20,657 nucleotides of DNA from JBKPCD01 sp046727175 (GCA_046727175.1 JBKPCD010000017.1:1-20657); one strand, 5' to 3'. Shown: positions 1-7,364, numbered from the stretch's first letter. Program-made: numbers and translations. Notes: generated from the letters alone by a model not told the origin.

Positions 1-11
1 CTACTGGCACA

Positions 12-1379
12 GTGCTGGCAGGATGGCGGCGCCGGATGAAAGGGCTCGAGGACTTCGCGCGGGACCTGCGCTACGCCCTTCGCATGCTCCGGCGAACGCG
101 CGGATTCACGGTCACGGCCATCGCGGTCCTGGCGGTCGGCATCGGTGCGAACACCGCGGTGTTCTCAGTCGTCAACGCCGTCATGATTCGGTCGCTTCCG
201 TACCCCGAGGCCGATCGCATCCTGCAACTGGTCACGCAATCCCCGGTCGGGATTTCCACCCTCGCGTCGATTCCGCGCTTCAACGTCTGGCGCGAAGGCA
301 CTCGAGTGTTCGAAGCGCTTGCCGCCTACCAGGTGAGCGACCCCGGCGTCAGCCTCACGGGCGCCGACGTCCCCGACGACCTCCGCGCGATGCACGTATC
401 GCGCGAGTACTTCGCAGTCTTCGGTGCACGCCTCGCGTACGGCCGCACATTCACACCAGACGAAGACAGACCCCATGGTCCGCACGCGGCGATCTTGAGT
501 CACGGGCTCTGGGTGCGGCGCTTCGGACGCGATCCATCGATTGTGGGCCGAACGATCGCGCTCGGCGGGTCGTTCCACGAAGTGATTGGCATCACGCACT
601 CGGGGTTCTCCTCGGACCCGCCAGCGGATATCTTCCTCCCGCTTCAGCCCGACCACTTCAGCATGGACCAGGCAAACACGGTCCGAGTGGCAGGGCGTCT
701 GGCGCCGCAGGCGACGATTCGCGCGGCCCGTTTCCAGGTCGGCGCCACGACGCCGATCTTCAGACGCAAATTCCCGCTCGTGCTTGCGCCGCTCGAAGGT
801 TTCTCGGTGGTGCCTCTCCGCGACATCGTCGTTGGCGACGTCAAACCGGCGCTCGGCCTCACCTCGGGCGCCGTGATCTTCGTGCTGCTCATCGCGTGCG
901 CGAACGTCGCGAATCTGCTGCTCGCGCGCGGCCACAAGCGCCGTCGCGAGATCGCCACGCGCACGGCACTGGGCGCTCGCAGGACACGCATCGTCGCTCA
1001 GCTCCTAACCGAGAGCGTGCTGCTCGCACTCGCCGGAGGAGTGTTGGGGCTGTTCGCCGGGCACGCCGGCGTCTGCGCACTGCTGTCGATCAGCTCGTGG
1101 AACGTGCCGCGGGTTGGCGCCGAAGGCTCGGCTGTCACGCTGGATCCCAATGTGCTCGTCTTTGCTATCTCCCTCGCCGCTCGTGACCGGCTGCGTCTTC
1201 GGCGTGATTCCTGCGCTGCACTCCTCGCGCGTCGACCTGAGCGCGGCATTCAAGGACAGCGGGGCTGCTTCCGAACCGGGATGGCGCCGCAATCGCGCAC
1301 AGTCCGCACTCGTTGTCGGGCGAGGTCATGCTGGCGCTCGTGCTGCTCGTCGGGGCGGGGTTGCTCATCAAGACCGTGA
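12..1379 (+). CDS. ADOP-type ABC transporter permease, N-terminal part of a frameshifted gene
   Basis: This is the N-terminal half of a MacB/FtsX-like permease of the acidobacterial ADOP type. It shows DLRYALRMLRR followed by the first membrane helix (IAVLAVGIGANTAVFSVVNAV), then a periplasmic MacB-PCD domain, then FtsX helices (VIFVLLIACANVANLLLAR). Authentic sequence stops near base 1180, after VLVFAISLA. An extra C around 1179-1181 throws the frame, so the last ~65 residues are Arg/Cys-rich nonsense. The protein resumes in a second frame (TGCVFGVIPALHSSRVDLSAAF) and, after an extra G near 1318-1320, in a third. Removing both bases gives one gene of about 826 aa ending at 2494. The start is uncertain: GTG at 12 or ATG at 36 are possible, and the frame is open to the window edge, so the ~80-residue cytoplasmic domain of many ADOPs may lie upstream. 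Family role: a membrane permease that needs an ATPase encoded elsewhere; its substrate is unknown. Confidence 0.85.
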   Translation: MLAGWRRRMKGLEDFARDLRYALRMLRRTRGFTVTAIAVLAVGIGANTAVFSVVNAVMIRSLPYPEADRILQLVTQSPVGISTLASIPRFNVWREGTRVFEALAAYQVSDPGVSLTGADVPDDLRAMHVSREYFAVFGARLAYGRTFTPDEDRPHGPHAAILSHGLWVRRFGRDPSIVGRTIALGGSFHEVIGITHSGFSSDPPADIFLPLQPDHFSMDQANTVRVAGRLAPQATIRAARFQVGATTPIFRRKFPLVLAPLEGFSVVPLRDIVVGDVKPALGLTSGAVIFVLLIACANVANLLLARGHKRRREIATRTALGARRTRIVAQLLTESVLLALAGGVLGLFAGHAGVCALLSISSWNVPRVGAEGSAVTLDPNVLVFAISLAARDRLRLRRDSCAALLARRPERGIQGQRGCFRTGMAPQSRTVRTRCRARSCWRSCCSSGRGCSSRP

Positions 1380-2494
1380 TGGCGCTCCGGACGATGGATC
1401 GCGGCTTCGATCCCCGCAACGTGCTGACGCTCGACGTGTCATTGAGCGGCACATCCTTCGATACGGCGGACGGCATCGACGCGCTCGTCCGCAATGCGCG
1501 GCAGCGCCTCGAAACGATTGCCGCGGTGTCGGATATCGCCGTATCGCGCGCACTCCCCGTCGAGTCGAGCTTTGGCATGACGGTCGCGGTCGACGGAGCG
1601 CCCACGTCCATCGTCGCAAGCTGGCGAAGCGTCTCGCCGAGATACTTCGATCTGTACCGGATTCGCCTGCTGCGCGGTCGAACGTTCACAGATCACGACA
1701 CTACCAATACTCTGCCTGTCGTCATCATCAACAACGCAATGGCACGCAAGTTCTGGAACCGCATGAATCCGATTGGCGGGCGCCTCACGATCGGCTCCGA
1801 CGCAGGCCCCGCTTTTCGAGATCCAATGCGACATGTCGTCGGAGTCGTCGACGATGTGCAGGACACCGACGCAAATCGATCCGACGAACCGACTATCTAT
1901 CTGCCTCTCGCACAGGTCAGCGATCCGATCACCAGCCGGAACAATCGTCTCTTCCCCTTGACCTGGTCCGTCCGCACGAGCATCGATCCGCGGCCGCTCA
2001 TTGAGTCGGTCGAACGGGAGCTGCGGTCCGCGACCGGTGGCCTGCCGGCTGCGCGCGTGCGGACCATGGAGGAAATCATCGCGGCGTCGACCGAGCGAGC
2101 CGCACTTCTCATGGCGCTGTTGACGACGTTCGCCGGGATTGCCTTGTTGCTGGCGATCATCGGTCTCTACGGGCTCATGTCGTTCTCGGTACAACAGCGA
2201 ACGCAGGAGATCGGCATCCGAATCGCGCTCGGCGCCGTTCCCGGGCAGGTGCAGACGCTCGTCTTGCTGGAAGGGCTGCGGCTCGCCCTCGCCGGGGTCG
2301 CATCTGGCATGGTCGCCGCGCTGATGCTGACGCGGTTCATGGTGAATCTGATCTTCGGCGTGAAAACGTGGGATCCCGTCGTCTTTATTTCCGTTGCGGC
2401 GCTACTCAGCCTCATCGCACTGATCGCCGCGTACGTTCCGGCGGTACGCGCGACGCGGATCGCGCCGCTCGAGGCACTCAGATCGAATCCCTAA
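1313..2494 (+). CDS. ADOP-type ABC transporter permease, C-terminal part of the same frameshifted gene
   Basis: This is the C-terminal half of the permease that begins at about base 12. Real homology starts at once with GEVMLALVLLVGAGLLIKT, the helix before the second MacB-PCD domain. That domain follows (about residues 35-245), including the motifs VSPRYFDLYRIRLLRGRTF and VVIINNAMARKFW. The final FtsX domain has three helices (LLTTFAGIALLLAIIGLYGL, a middle helix near LRLALAGVASGM, and a last helix before YVPAVRATRIAPLEALRSNP). That ending is the usual end of the family, so the 3' end is intact. The ATG-type start called here is only a product of the break, and there is no reason to think the fragment is made independently. 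The overlap of the two reading frames (1313-1379) reflects the single-base insertion near 1319. Confidence 0.85.
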   Translation: MSGEVMLALVLLVGAGLLIKTVMALRTMDRGFDPRNVLTLDVSLSGTSFDTADGIDALVRNARQRLETIAAVSDIAVSRALPVESSFGMTVAVDGAPTSIVASWRSVSPRYFDLYRIRLLRGRTFTDHDTTNTLPVVIINNAMARKFWNRMNPIGGRLTIGSDAGPAFRDPMRHVVGVVDDVQDTDANRSDEPTIYLPLAQVSDPITSRNNRLFPLTWSVRTSIDPRPLIESVERELRSATGGLPAARVRTMEEIIAASTERAALLMALLTTFAGIALLLAIIGLYGLMSFSVQQRTQEIGIRIALGAVPGQVQTLVLLEGLRLALAGVASGMVAALMLTRFMVNLIFGVKTWDPVVFISVAALLSLIALIAAYVPAVRATRIAPLEALRSNP

Positions 2495-2736
2495 TCGCTA
2501 ATCGTGAATCACACATCCTCGAATCTTTCGATCCCTGAATCATTGGATCTCGAATCAGAACCACGGATACCGAATCCCGAACCCCGAGTCCGGAACCCGG
2601 GCACCTGAGCGAGCTACCGAAGCACCGAGCGATCGCGCTATCGGCGCGGCGTTCTGAGCAGCTGCCAAGCACCGCGAATCCCGAACCCCGAATCCCGAAC
2701 CCCGAGTCGCGGTAGCAATGCGGTAAGCTCGCTGGC
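2495..2736 (+). repeat. Degenerate GAATCCC/CGAACCCC low-complexity repeat tract
   Basis: This 242-bp spacer between the permease gene and the hydrolase gene is made largely of short drifting repeats: variants of CGAATCCCGAACCCCGAGTC (about 2572-2592 and 2677-2708), ATCGAATC-type units at 2515-2560, and a GAGCTACCGAAGCACCGAGC segment near 2609-2630. The GAGCTACCGA motif recurs in the spacer at 18507-18590. No ORF here looks real and no promoter is obvious. Such tracts look like slippage-derived or dispersed intergenic repeats, which I associate with Vicinamibacteria-type genomes; that association is from memory, not from a search. Confidence 0.6.
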
Positions 2737-3735
2737 ATGCTGACGGTCGTCTTCTTCACTCTCCTCGTGACCGCACGGATGACGCAGCCCGCACCGGGAT
2801 CGCTTCAGTCGCTCGGCCAGGTGCCGGGCCAGCCGTACGAGCAGTTCGCGCTGCAGGATCGCGCAGGTCACAAGCTCACGATCTACGTGTCCGAGCGGCC
2901 GAAGACGACGCAATCCGTGCCGCTCGTTCTTTACATCCAGGGGCCCGGCTGCGGGTCACTGTTTGCGAAGCGGGGATCGCAGGTCGTGGTGACGAGTGGA
3001 CACGGCACGTTCGTAGAGGCGCTAACCGGGCGCGCCCGTGTGCTGATTGTCGAGAAGGTAGGAGTCGAGCCTTTCGTCCAGCAAGACGAATGCGAGAAGC
3101 TCACGACGTTCAACGAACAGCACACGCTCGAGCGGTGGGCTGACGCGTTGTCGGACGCACTCGCCGCCACTCGTGGTCTGCCGGGCATCGCGCAGGACCG
3201 CCTGTTGGTGGCGGGTCATTCTGAGGGCGGAGTCGTCGCCGCACGGCTCGCGCGATCCGTGCCGGCGGTCACGCATGTCGCGCTCCTCGCGGGCGAAGGG
3301 CCAAGCCAGTTGTTCAGTCTGATCCAGCTCGCCCGAACCGGTACGCTGTTCCGCGAGATCTCCCCTGATCCCGAGAAGCGAGTGAACTACGTGCTCGACG
3401 AGTGGAAGCGCATTCAGGCGGAACCTGACAGGGCCGACACGTTCTTTCTCGGGTTCGCCTATCGCCGGTGGTCCTCGTTCCTGCGCACGTCTCCGCTCGA
3501 GGAGCTCGGCTCCACGTCCGCACGTATCTACGTCGCACAGGGGCTCGACGATCGAGCGGTCGCCCCGGTCTCCGCGGACGTGCTCTTCGCGCAACTCGTG
3601 GCGCGCGGCAAGGCCGTGACGTACGAGCGCACACCCGGCGCCGACCACTCGTTCAACGTTGCCACGACGCCGAAGGTCGACGGCTGGCGTCGTCAGCTCG
3701 ACGCGATTGCGCGGTGGTTTCTGTCGGATCAATGA
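2737..3735 (+). CDS. Alpha/beta hydrolase, probably exported
   Basis: This is a 332-aa serine hydrolase of the alpha/beta fold. The nucleophile elbow GHSEGG places the catalytic Ser at 162. The acid is Asp271 or Asp272 in VAQGLDDRAV, and the base is His314 in PGADHSF, all in the canonical order and spacing. The oxyanion strand is LVLYIQGPGCG (residues 63-73), where most relatives have a HGGPG-type loop. The first ~12 residues (MLTVVFFTLLVTA) are hydrophobic and may be a short signal peptide or anchor, suggesting action outside the cytoplasm. No strong Shine-Dalgarno site precedes the ATG (a weak GGTAAG lies nearby). Substrate cannot be told; esterase or peptidase are both possible. It stands alone, with repeat-filled spacers on both sides. 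Confidence 0.85.
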   Translation: MLTVVFFTLLVTARMTQPAPGSLQSLGQVPGQPYEQFALQDRAGHKLTIYVSERPKTTQSVPLVLYIQGPGCGSLFAKRGSQVVVTSGHGTFVEALTGRARVLIVEKVGVEPFVQQDECEKLTTFNEQHTLERWADALSDALAATRGLPGIAQDRLLVAGHSEGGVVAARLARSVPAVTHVALLAGEGPSQLFSLIQLARTGTLFREISPDPEKRVNYVLDEWKRIQAEPDRADTFFLGFAYRRWSSFLRTSPLEELGSTSARIYVAQGLDDRAVAPVSADVLFAQLVARGKAVTYERTPGADHSFNVATTPKVDGWRRQLDAIARWFLSDQ

Positions 3736-3797
3736 AGTTACCGGGCCGATCGCGGCGCCGCAGCAAACGGCGGTGATTTCTGCCTGTAAGTCCATCG

Positions 3798-3928
3798 GAG
3801 GAGGCGGAGATCACGGAACAAGCCGTCACCGCGGAGTCGCGGAGCCCACGGAGAAAAAGGAAATGACTCCGTTTACTCCGTGGCTCCGCGGTAAAAGCCT
3901 TGTCCGTGCCCTCCGTCTCCTCCGCCGG
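3798..3928. repeat. Long imperfect palindromic repeat, copy A
   Basis: This is a ~131-bp inverted repeat between the hydrolase gene and the CBS gene. The left arm (about 3798-3856) contains TCACGGAACAAGCC, TCACCGCGGAG and CCACGGAGAAA. The right arm (about 3872-3928) reads as their reverse complement: CTCCGTGGCTCCGCGGTAAA, then GCCTTGTCCGTG, then CTCCGTCTCCTCC. The stem is roughly 55 bp with a few mismatches around a ~15-nt loop. A second copy with the same order of motifs lies at 11873-12000. No ORF is encoded. The size, symmetry and dispersed copies fit a REP/MITE-like element or a bidirectional terminator-like hairpin. Confidence 0.75.
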
Positions 3929-3996
3929 GCGCGGCCGGCGATAGCGGCAACGTTTTTGCAGAATTCGGGGGGAACTCCATCAGAAAGGAGAAGCTC

Positions 3997-4434
3997 ATGA
4001 AAGCGCGCGAACTGATGACCCGTGATCCTGAAGTCGTGACGCCGCAGGATCCGATCAGCCGTGCTGCGCAGATCATGCGCGATTACGACGTGGGCCTCGT
4101 CCCCGTTGTGAACGATCGCAGCGGCTGGACGTTGGCGGGCGTAATCACCGATCGCGATATCACGATTCGTCACGTCGCCGAGGGGCACAAGGACGATTGC
4201 ACCGTGGCATCGCACATGTCACGCGGCCAGCTCGAAACGGTTGAGGAAGACGATGACGTCGAGACGGTGATGGCGTCCATGCAGCGCGGAGAGGTCCGTC
4301 GGATTCCAGTCACGACCAACGGAAAACTCGTCGGCGTGATCGCTCAAGCCGATATCGCAACCACGAGTAAGGTATCCAAGCGAGACGTGGGTGAGGTCGT
4401 GAGCAGCGTGTCGCAACCGACGCACTCGAGGTAA
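3997..4434 (+). CDS. CBS domain-containing protein (tandem CBS pair)
   Basis: This 145-aa cytoplasmic protein consists of two CBS domains and little else. CBS1 covers about residues 5-62 (ELMTRDPEVVTPQDPISRAA ... VGLVPVVND ... LAGVITDRDIT). CBS2 covers about 72-130 (HMSRGQLETVEEDDDVETVM ... RRIPVTTNGKLVGVIAQADI). Tandem CBS pairs (Bateman modules) bind adenosine nucleotides and act as sensors, often controlling a partner protein in trans. The start is well supported by AGAAAGGAG about 6 nt upstream of ATG 3997. The gene is monocistronic by position, with a palindromic repeat upstream and a hairpin terminator candidate just downstream. The partner and ligand cannot be inferred. Confidence 0.92.
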   Translation: MKARELMTRDPEVVTPQDPISRAAQIMRDYDVGLVPVVNDRSGWTLAGVITDRDITIRHVAEGHKDDCTVASHMSRGQLETVEEDDDVETVMASMQRGEVRRIPVTTNGKLVGVIAQADIATTSKVSKRDVGEVVSSVSQPTHSR

Positions 4435-4438
4435 GAAG

Positions 4439-4488
4439 GAAAGGGAAAGGGAAAAGGAACAGGCGGCATCGTCCTCCCTATCCCTTTC
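4439..4488 (+). terminator. Candidate terminator after the CBS gene
   Basis: A purine-rich arm (GAAAGGGAAAGGGA, 4439-4452) pairs with TCCCTATCCCTTTC (4475-4488) with one mismatch over 14 bp, around a 22-nt loop. It is followed by a T-containing stretch (TCGTTTTCTCC). It begins 5 nt after the CBS stop codon, the expected place for an intrinsic terminator. The long loop and interrupted T-run lower confidence. Confidence 0.45.
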
Positions 4489-4690
4489 TCGTTTTCTCCG
4501 ACGATGACGCCCTTGGAAGACTGAGCAACCCGCCGAAGGATTCTTCGCAAACGTGCCCTATCAGATCGGATGGGGCGCGCTCACTCCTTCCGCACACTTC
4601 TGATCTCTTCGCTCGAAGGGACCTCATGCTGCTACGATGAGTCCCGATCTCGTGACATCCCGCTCACGTCCTCAAACACAAGGATCTTCG

Positions 4691-5473
4691 ATGACCACCA
4701 CACTCAATGGGACCAGCCTTCGTGAAACCATCCGCGGGTCCGTCCTCACCGAAGGAGACGCGGACTACCACAAGGTGCGGCGCGTCTGGCGACAGGTCCT
4801 CAGCGGGTATCGCCACGCGATGGCAAACGGTCCCGACGAGCTCACCGTTACGGCAGTCGCGCTGACGACGCCCGACGGTCATCCGGCGGTCGGGATCTTT
4901 CCGTGCTATGCCGGCGACCCTGCGGCAGGCGCGCACGTCATCGAACCGTTCCGCAAGCTGGGAACACCGGTCATGCAGCAGGTTGGCCCGATGCCGTACA
5001 CCGCCGTGCAGACGATGTTCAACGATGCCGCGGTCCCGGGCCGCCGGTTCTACATGCGGTCGAACTTCGTGGAAACGCTGAACGACGGCTTCATCGACGC
5101 GTGCGTCGACGAGTACGCGAAAACTCCTTCGCCATTCAATGCCATCATCATCGTCGCGATTGGCGCAGCGGTGAAGCGAGTGCCGGCGGATGCGACCGCG
5201 TACTATTACCGCGATATGCCTTACACAATGACCCTCCTCTGTGGCTGGGACGATCCGCACCAGGACCAGGCGAACATCGGCTGGCTGCGCGGGCTCTGGG
5301 ACAGGCTTTCGCCCCACCTGCCCTCAGGCGTGTACGTGAATGAATTGCACGAGGAAGGCGCGGATCGTGTTCGCGCCGCGTATGGCCCCGCATATCAACG
5401 CCTCGCTCAATTGAAGCAGAAGTACGATCCCCAGAACCTGTTCTGTCTGAACCAGAACATCCTGCCGGCTTAG
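4691..5473 (+). CDS. BBE-like FAD-linked oxidoreductase lacking its FAD-binding domain (internally deleted)
   Basis: This 260-aa protein has both ends of a berberine-bridge-type FAD oxidase and no middle. Residues 8-32 (LRETIRGSVLTEGDADYHKVRRVW) match the first strand of the FAD_binding_4 domain. The next residues (RQVLSGYRHAMANGPDELTV) already belong to the substrate domain. The rest runs normally through GPMPYTAVQTMF, VYVNELHEEG, RVRAAYG and the BBE motif KYDPQNLFCLNQNI. About 170-200 residues that family members of ~460 aa carry are absent, including the His of the flavin site, the PCMH loop and the GGGLGWL region. The reading frame is kept. The enzyme therefore should not hold FAD and is probably inactive. 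ATG 4691 is chosen for AAGGA 6 nt upstream; an in-frame ATG at 4637 has poorer spacing. Confidence 0.85.
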   Translation: MTTTLNGTSLRETIRGSVLTEGDADYHKVRRVWRQVLSGYRHAMANGPDELTVTAVALTTPDGHPAVGIFPCYAGDPAAGAHVIEPFRKLGTPVMQQVGPMPYTAVQTMFNDAAVPGRRFYMRSNFVETLNDGFIDACVDEYAKTPSPFNAIIIVAIGAAVKRVPADATAYYYRDMPYTMTLLCGWDDPHQDQANIGWLRGLWDRLSPHLPSGVYVNELHEEGADRVRAAYGPAYQRLAQLKQKYDPQNLFCLNQNILPA

Positions 5474-5513
5474 TGCAGGAGAATGGGGGGGCGGCTCGCT
5501 GACCGCCCCTGCA
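5474..5513 (+). terminator. GC-rich hairpin after the FAD oxidase remnant
   Basis: Directly after the stop codon, GGGGCGG (5487-5493) pairs with CCGCCCC (5503-5509) around a 9-nt loop. The outer TGCAGG/CCTGCA arms extend the structure. No real U-tract follows (only CCTTCAAAT), so it may act as a weak or factor-assisted terminator, or only protect the 3' end. Confidence 0.45.
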
Positions 5514-5636
5514 CCTTCAAATCTGCCGACGCTCCATTCGAGCTCGAACCTCGCCAGGTACTTTCGCAGTCGGTCCGCGTCATTCGCGATATTCTTCCGG
5601 GCACGCGATCGATCGGAGAGTACGCGGCCGGCCGCC

Positions 5637-5916
5637 GAGAGGCTGAGCGCAGAACAGGTAGCCGGGGCGGCATGCGACGAAGCGCAGGCCTACCTGGCTG
5701 CGGACGCGCCGGTCGGCTTCATCTCGCCGACCAGCTGCTCCTTCCGCTCGCGCTCGCCGGCCAGGGACGTTTCGGACCGTCAAGCCCAGTACACACACGC
5801 TGACGAACGCGGATGTCATTCGACAGTTCCTGGATGTGTCGATTGGCATCGAGCACGAAGGCGGTGAGGCGTACTGGGTCGCTGTGAACTCGAACAACAA
5901 AGGCATCACGTCATGA
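5637..5916 (+). pseudogene. rtcA: 3' remnant of RNA 3'-terminal phosphate cyclase (rtcA), frameshifted
   Basis: Three reading-frame segments join into the C-terminal ~95 residues of RtcA. The first is ERLSAEQVAGAACDEAQAYL (frame of 5637). The second is HLADQLLLPLALAGQGRF (from 5720). The third is RTVKPSTHTLTNADVIRQFL, running on through DVSIGIEHEGG to the TGA at 5914-5916. Each join needs one lost base to be restored (near 5716-5719 and at the TTCGG of 5771-5775). HLADQLLLP and the TVKPS.HTLTN segment are signatures of the RtcA C-terminus. The active-site N-terminal two thirds are not recognisable upstream; 5514-5636 has no clear homology. RtcA makes RNA 2',3'-cyclic phosphate ends from 3'-phosphates. 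Its TGA overlaps the rtcB ATG as ATGA, the mark of a former coupled rtcAB operon. Confidence 0.8.
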
Positions 5917-7325
5917 AAACCCGAGATCTCGTGAGGATCGGCATTCCCGCAGGGCCTTGCGCAGAAGCAGCGAAGCAGGTCCTCCAGCAGGCGGACGCGG
6001 AGAAACGAGGCATGCTGTCCGTGCTGGAAGATTTGCGACGGGTCGCGCAGTTTCCGGCGGCGTTCGTGCAGGACTCGACCTACGGGCACCTAGCGCAGCT
6101 GCTGGTCGATCACACGGCTGCAGGACGCTCGTTCAGTCCGCGCGCCAGCGATGCGCCGTACCGTATCTGGGGCGAGAACCTCGAAGACACTGCGGTCCAG
6201 CAGCTGAAGAACGCGTGTCGGCTGCCGGTCGCGGTTGCGGGCGCCTTGATGCCGGACGCGCATCAGGGATACGGATTGCCGATTGGCGGTGTGCTCGCGA
6301 CCAGCAACGCGGTGATCCCCTACGCTGTCGGTGTCGACATCGCGTGTCGCATGAAAATGACCGTGCTCGATCTGCCGGTCAGCGCGATCGAGAACGATCG
6401 GAAACGCCTCATCCGTGCGGTGGAGAGCGAAACGCGGTTCGGCGTTGGTGCCGAGTTCCGGTCACGGCGTCACCACGAGGTGATGGACGCGGACTGGCGT
6501 GTGACCGGTCTGACCGCCAAGCTGAAGGACCGCGCGTGGTCGCAACTCGGCACGAGCGGCAGCGGCAACCATTTCGTCGAGTTCGGCGAGCTGACAGTGC
6601 TCGACGACCGCGTCGGCCTCGGACGCGGCAGGTATCTCGCGCTCCTCAGCCACTCGGGCAGCCGCGGCACCGGGGCGCAGATCGCGCAGCACTATAGCCG
6701 CGTCGCACGCGACCTCCACCCGGAGCTTCCACGCGAACTGTCGCACCTCGCGTGGCTCGATCTGTCGACGGAAGCGGGTCAGGAGTATTGGGCGGCGATG
6801 GAGTTGATGGGGCGCTACGCCGCGGCGAATCACGCGTTGATTCACGCACACGTCGCACACGCGCTCGGCCTCGATGTGCTGCTCGACGTCGAGAACCACC
6901 ACAACTTCGCGTGGCGCGAACGGCACAAACTGCCGGACGGCTCCGAAGCCGACGTGATCGTGCACCGGAAAGGAGCAACGCCCGCGGGCGCCGGCGTGCT
7001 CGGCGTGATTCCCGGCTCGATGGGCACGCCCGGGTACGTCGTCCGCGGCAAGGGTGTGGCCGCGTCGCTGAATTCGGCGTCGCACGGCGCCGGTCGCCGC
7101 ATGAGCCGCACCAAGGCGAAGGAAATCTTCACGTGGGACATGGCGCAGCGATTCCTGCGCGAGCGCGGGGTGACGCTCCTCTCCGCGGGCCTCGACGAGG
7201 TTCCCATGGCGTACAAGAACATCGACGAAGTAATGGCGGCGCAGAGCGACCTGGTCGAGCCGCTCGCCCGCTTCGAGCCGCGGCTGGTGAAGATGGCGCC
7301 AAGCGGCGAGCCGCCGGAGGACTGA
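5913..7325 (+). CDS. rtcB: RNA-splicing ligase RtcB (3'-phosphate RNA ligase)
   Basis: RtcB joins RNA 2',3'-cyclic-phosphate or 3'-phosphate ends to 5'-OH ends, using GTP and Mn2+, in tRNA splicing or RNA repair. This 470-aa protein has all family motifs: MPDAHQGYGLPIGG (113-126), VDIACRM (141-147, metal ligands Asp142 and Cys145), GTSGSGNHFVE (213-223, His220), SHSGSRG (246-252), VENHHNFAWRE (326-336), HRKGATPAGA (351-360), GSMGTPGYVV (368-377) and SHGAGRRMSR (390-399), where His391 is the predicted guanylylated residue. VDIACRM replaces the commoner VDIGCGM. An ~85-residue N-terminal extension precedes the conserved core, compared with E. coli RtcB. The ATG overlaps the stop of the rtcA remnant, and AAAGG lies about 9 nt upstream. 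The frame is intact despite the decay upstream, so the ligase has probably kept its function. No archease gene is seen nearby. Confidence 0.95.
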   Translation: MKTRDLVRIGIPAGPCAEAAKQVLQQADAEKRGMLSVLEDLRRVAQFPAAFVQDSTYGHLAQLLVDHTAAGRSFSPRASDAPYRIWGENLEDTAVQQLKNACRLPVAVAGALMPDAHQGYGLPIGGVLATSNAVIPYAVGVDIACRMKMTVLDLPVSAIENDRKRLIRAVESETRFGVGAEFRSRRHHEVMDADWRVTGLTAKLKDRAWSQLGTSGSGNHFVEFGELTVLDDRVGLGRGRYLALLSHSGSRGTGAQIAQHYSRVARDLHPELPRELSHLAWLDLSTEAGQEYWAAMELMGRYAAANHALIHAHVAHALGLDVLLDVENHHNFAWRERHKLPDGSEADVIVHRKGATPAGAGVLGVIPGSMGTPGYVVRGKGVAASLNSASHGAGRRMSRTKAKEIFTWDMAQRFLRERGVTLLSAGLDEVPMAYKNIDEVMAAQSDLVEPLARFEPRLVKMAPSGEPPED

Positions 7326-7328
7326 TGC

Positions 7329-7364
7329 AGCCCGAGCCAGCGTTTGGGCTCATGGCTTCGGGCT
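7329..7364. terminator. Candidate hairpin between convergent rtcB and cupin genes
   Basis: AGCCCGA (7329-7335) pairs with TCGGGCT (7358-7364), with a competing inner GAGCC/GGCTC pair (7334-7338 and 7347-7351). It lies in the 48-bp gap between the two convergent stop codons, where a shared terminator is expected. No T-run is present, so the assignment rests on position and symmetry only. Confidence 0.35.

Noticed and set aside
165..935. Long minus-strand reading frame opposite the first permease
   Set aside because: It is Arg/Glu/His-rich with no motif and is the complement of well-supported permease coding sequence; such frames are usual in GC-rich DNA.
2737..4434. Hydrolase and CBS genes as one operon
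   Set aside because: A 261-bp spacer containing the long palindrome separates them, and the CBS gene has its own strong ribosome site.
5483..5803. A 106-aa plus-strand gene before rtcB
   Set aside because: Only its part HLADQLLLPLALAG is meaningful, as one frame segment of the rtcA remnant; the rest has no homology I recognise.
7343..7356. Exact 14-mer TTTGGGCTCATGGC shared with 20398-20411 as an attachment site pair
   Set aside because: There is no integrase, tRNA or mobile gene in or near the interval, and both sites sit in low-complexity GGGCTTT-like spacer sequence, so chance or simple repeats explain it.
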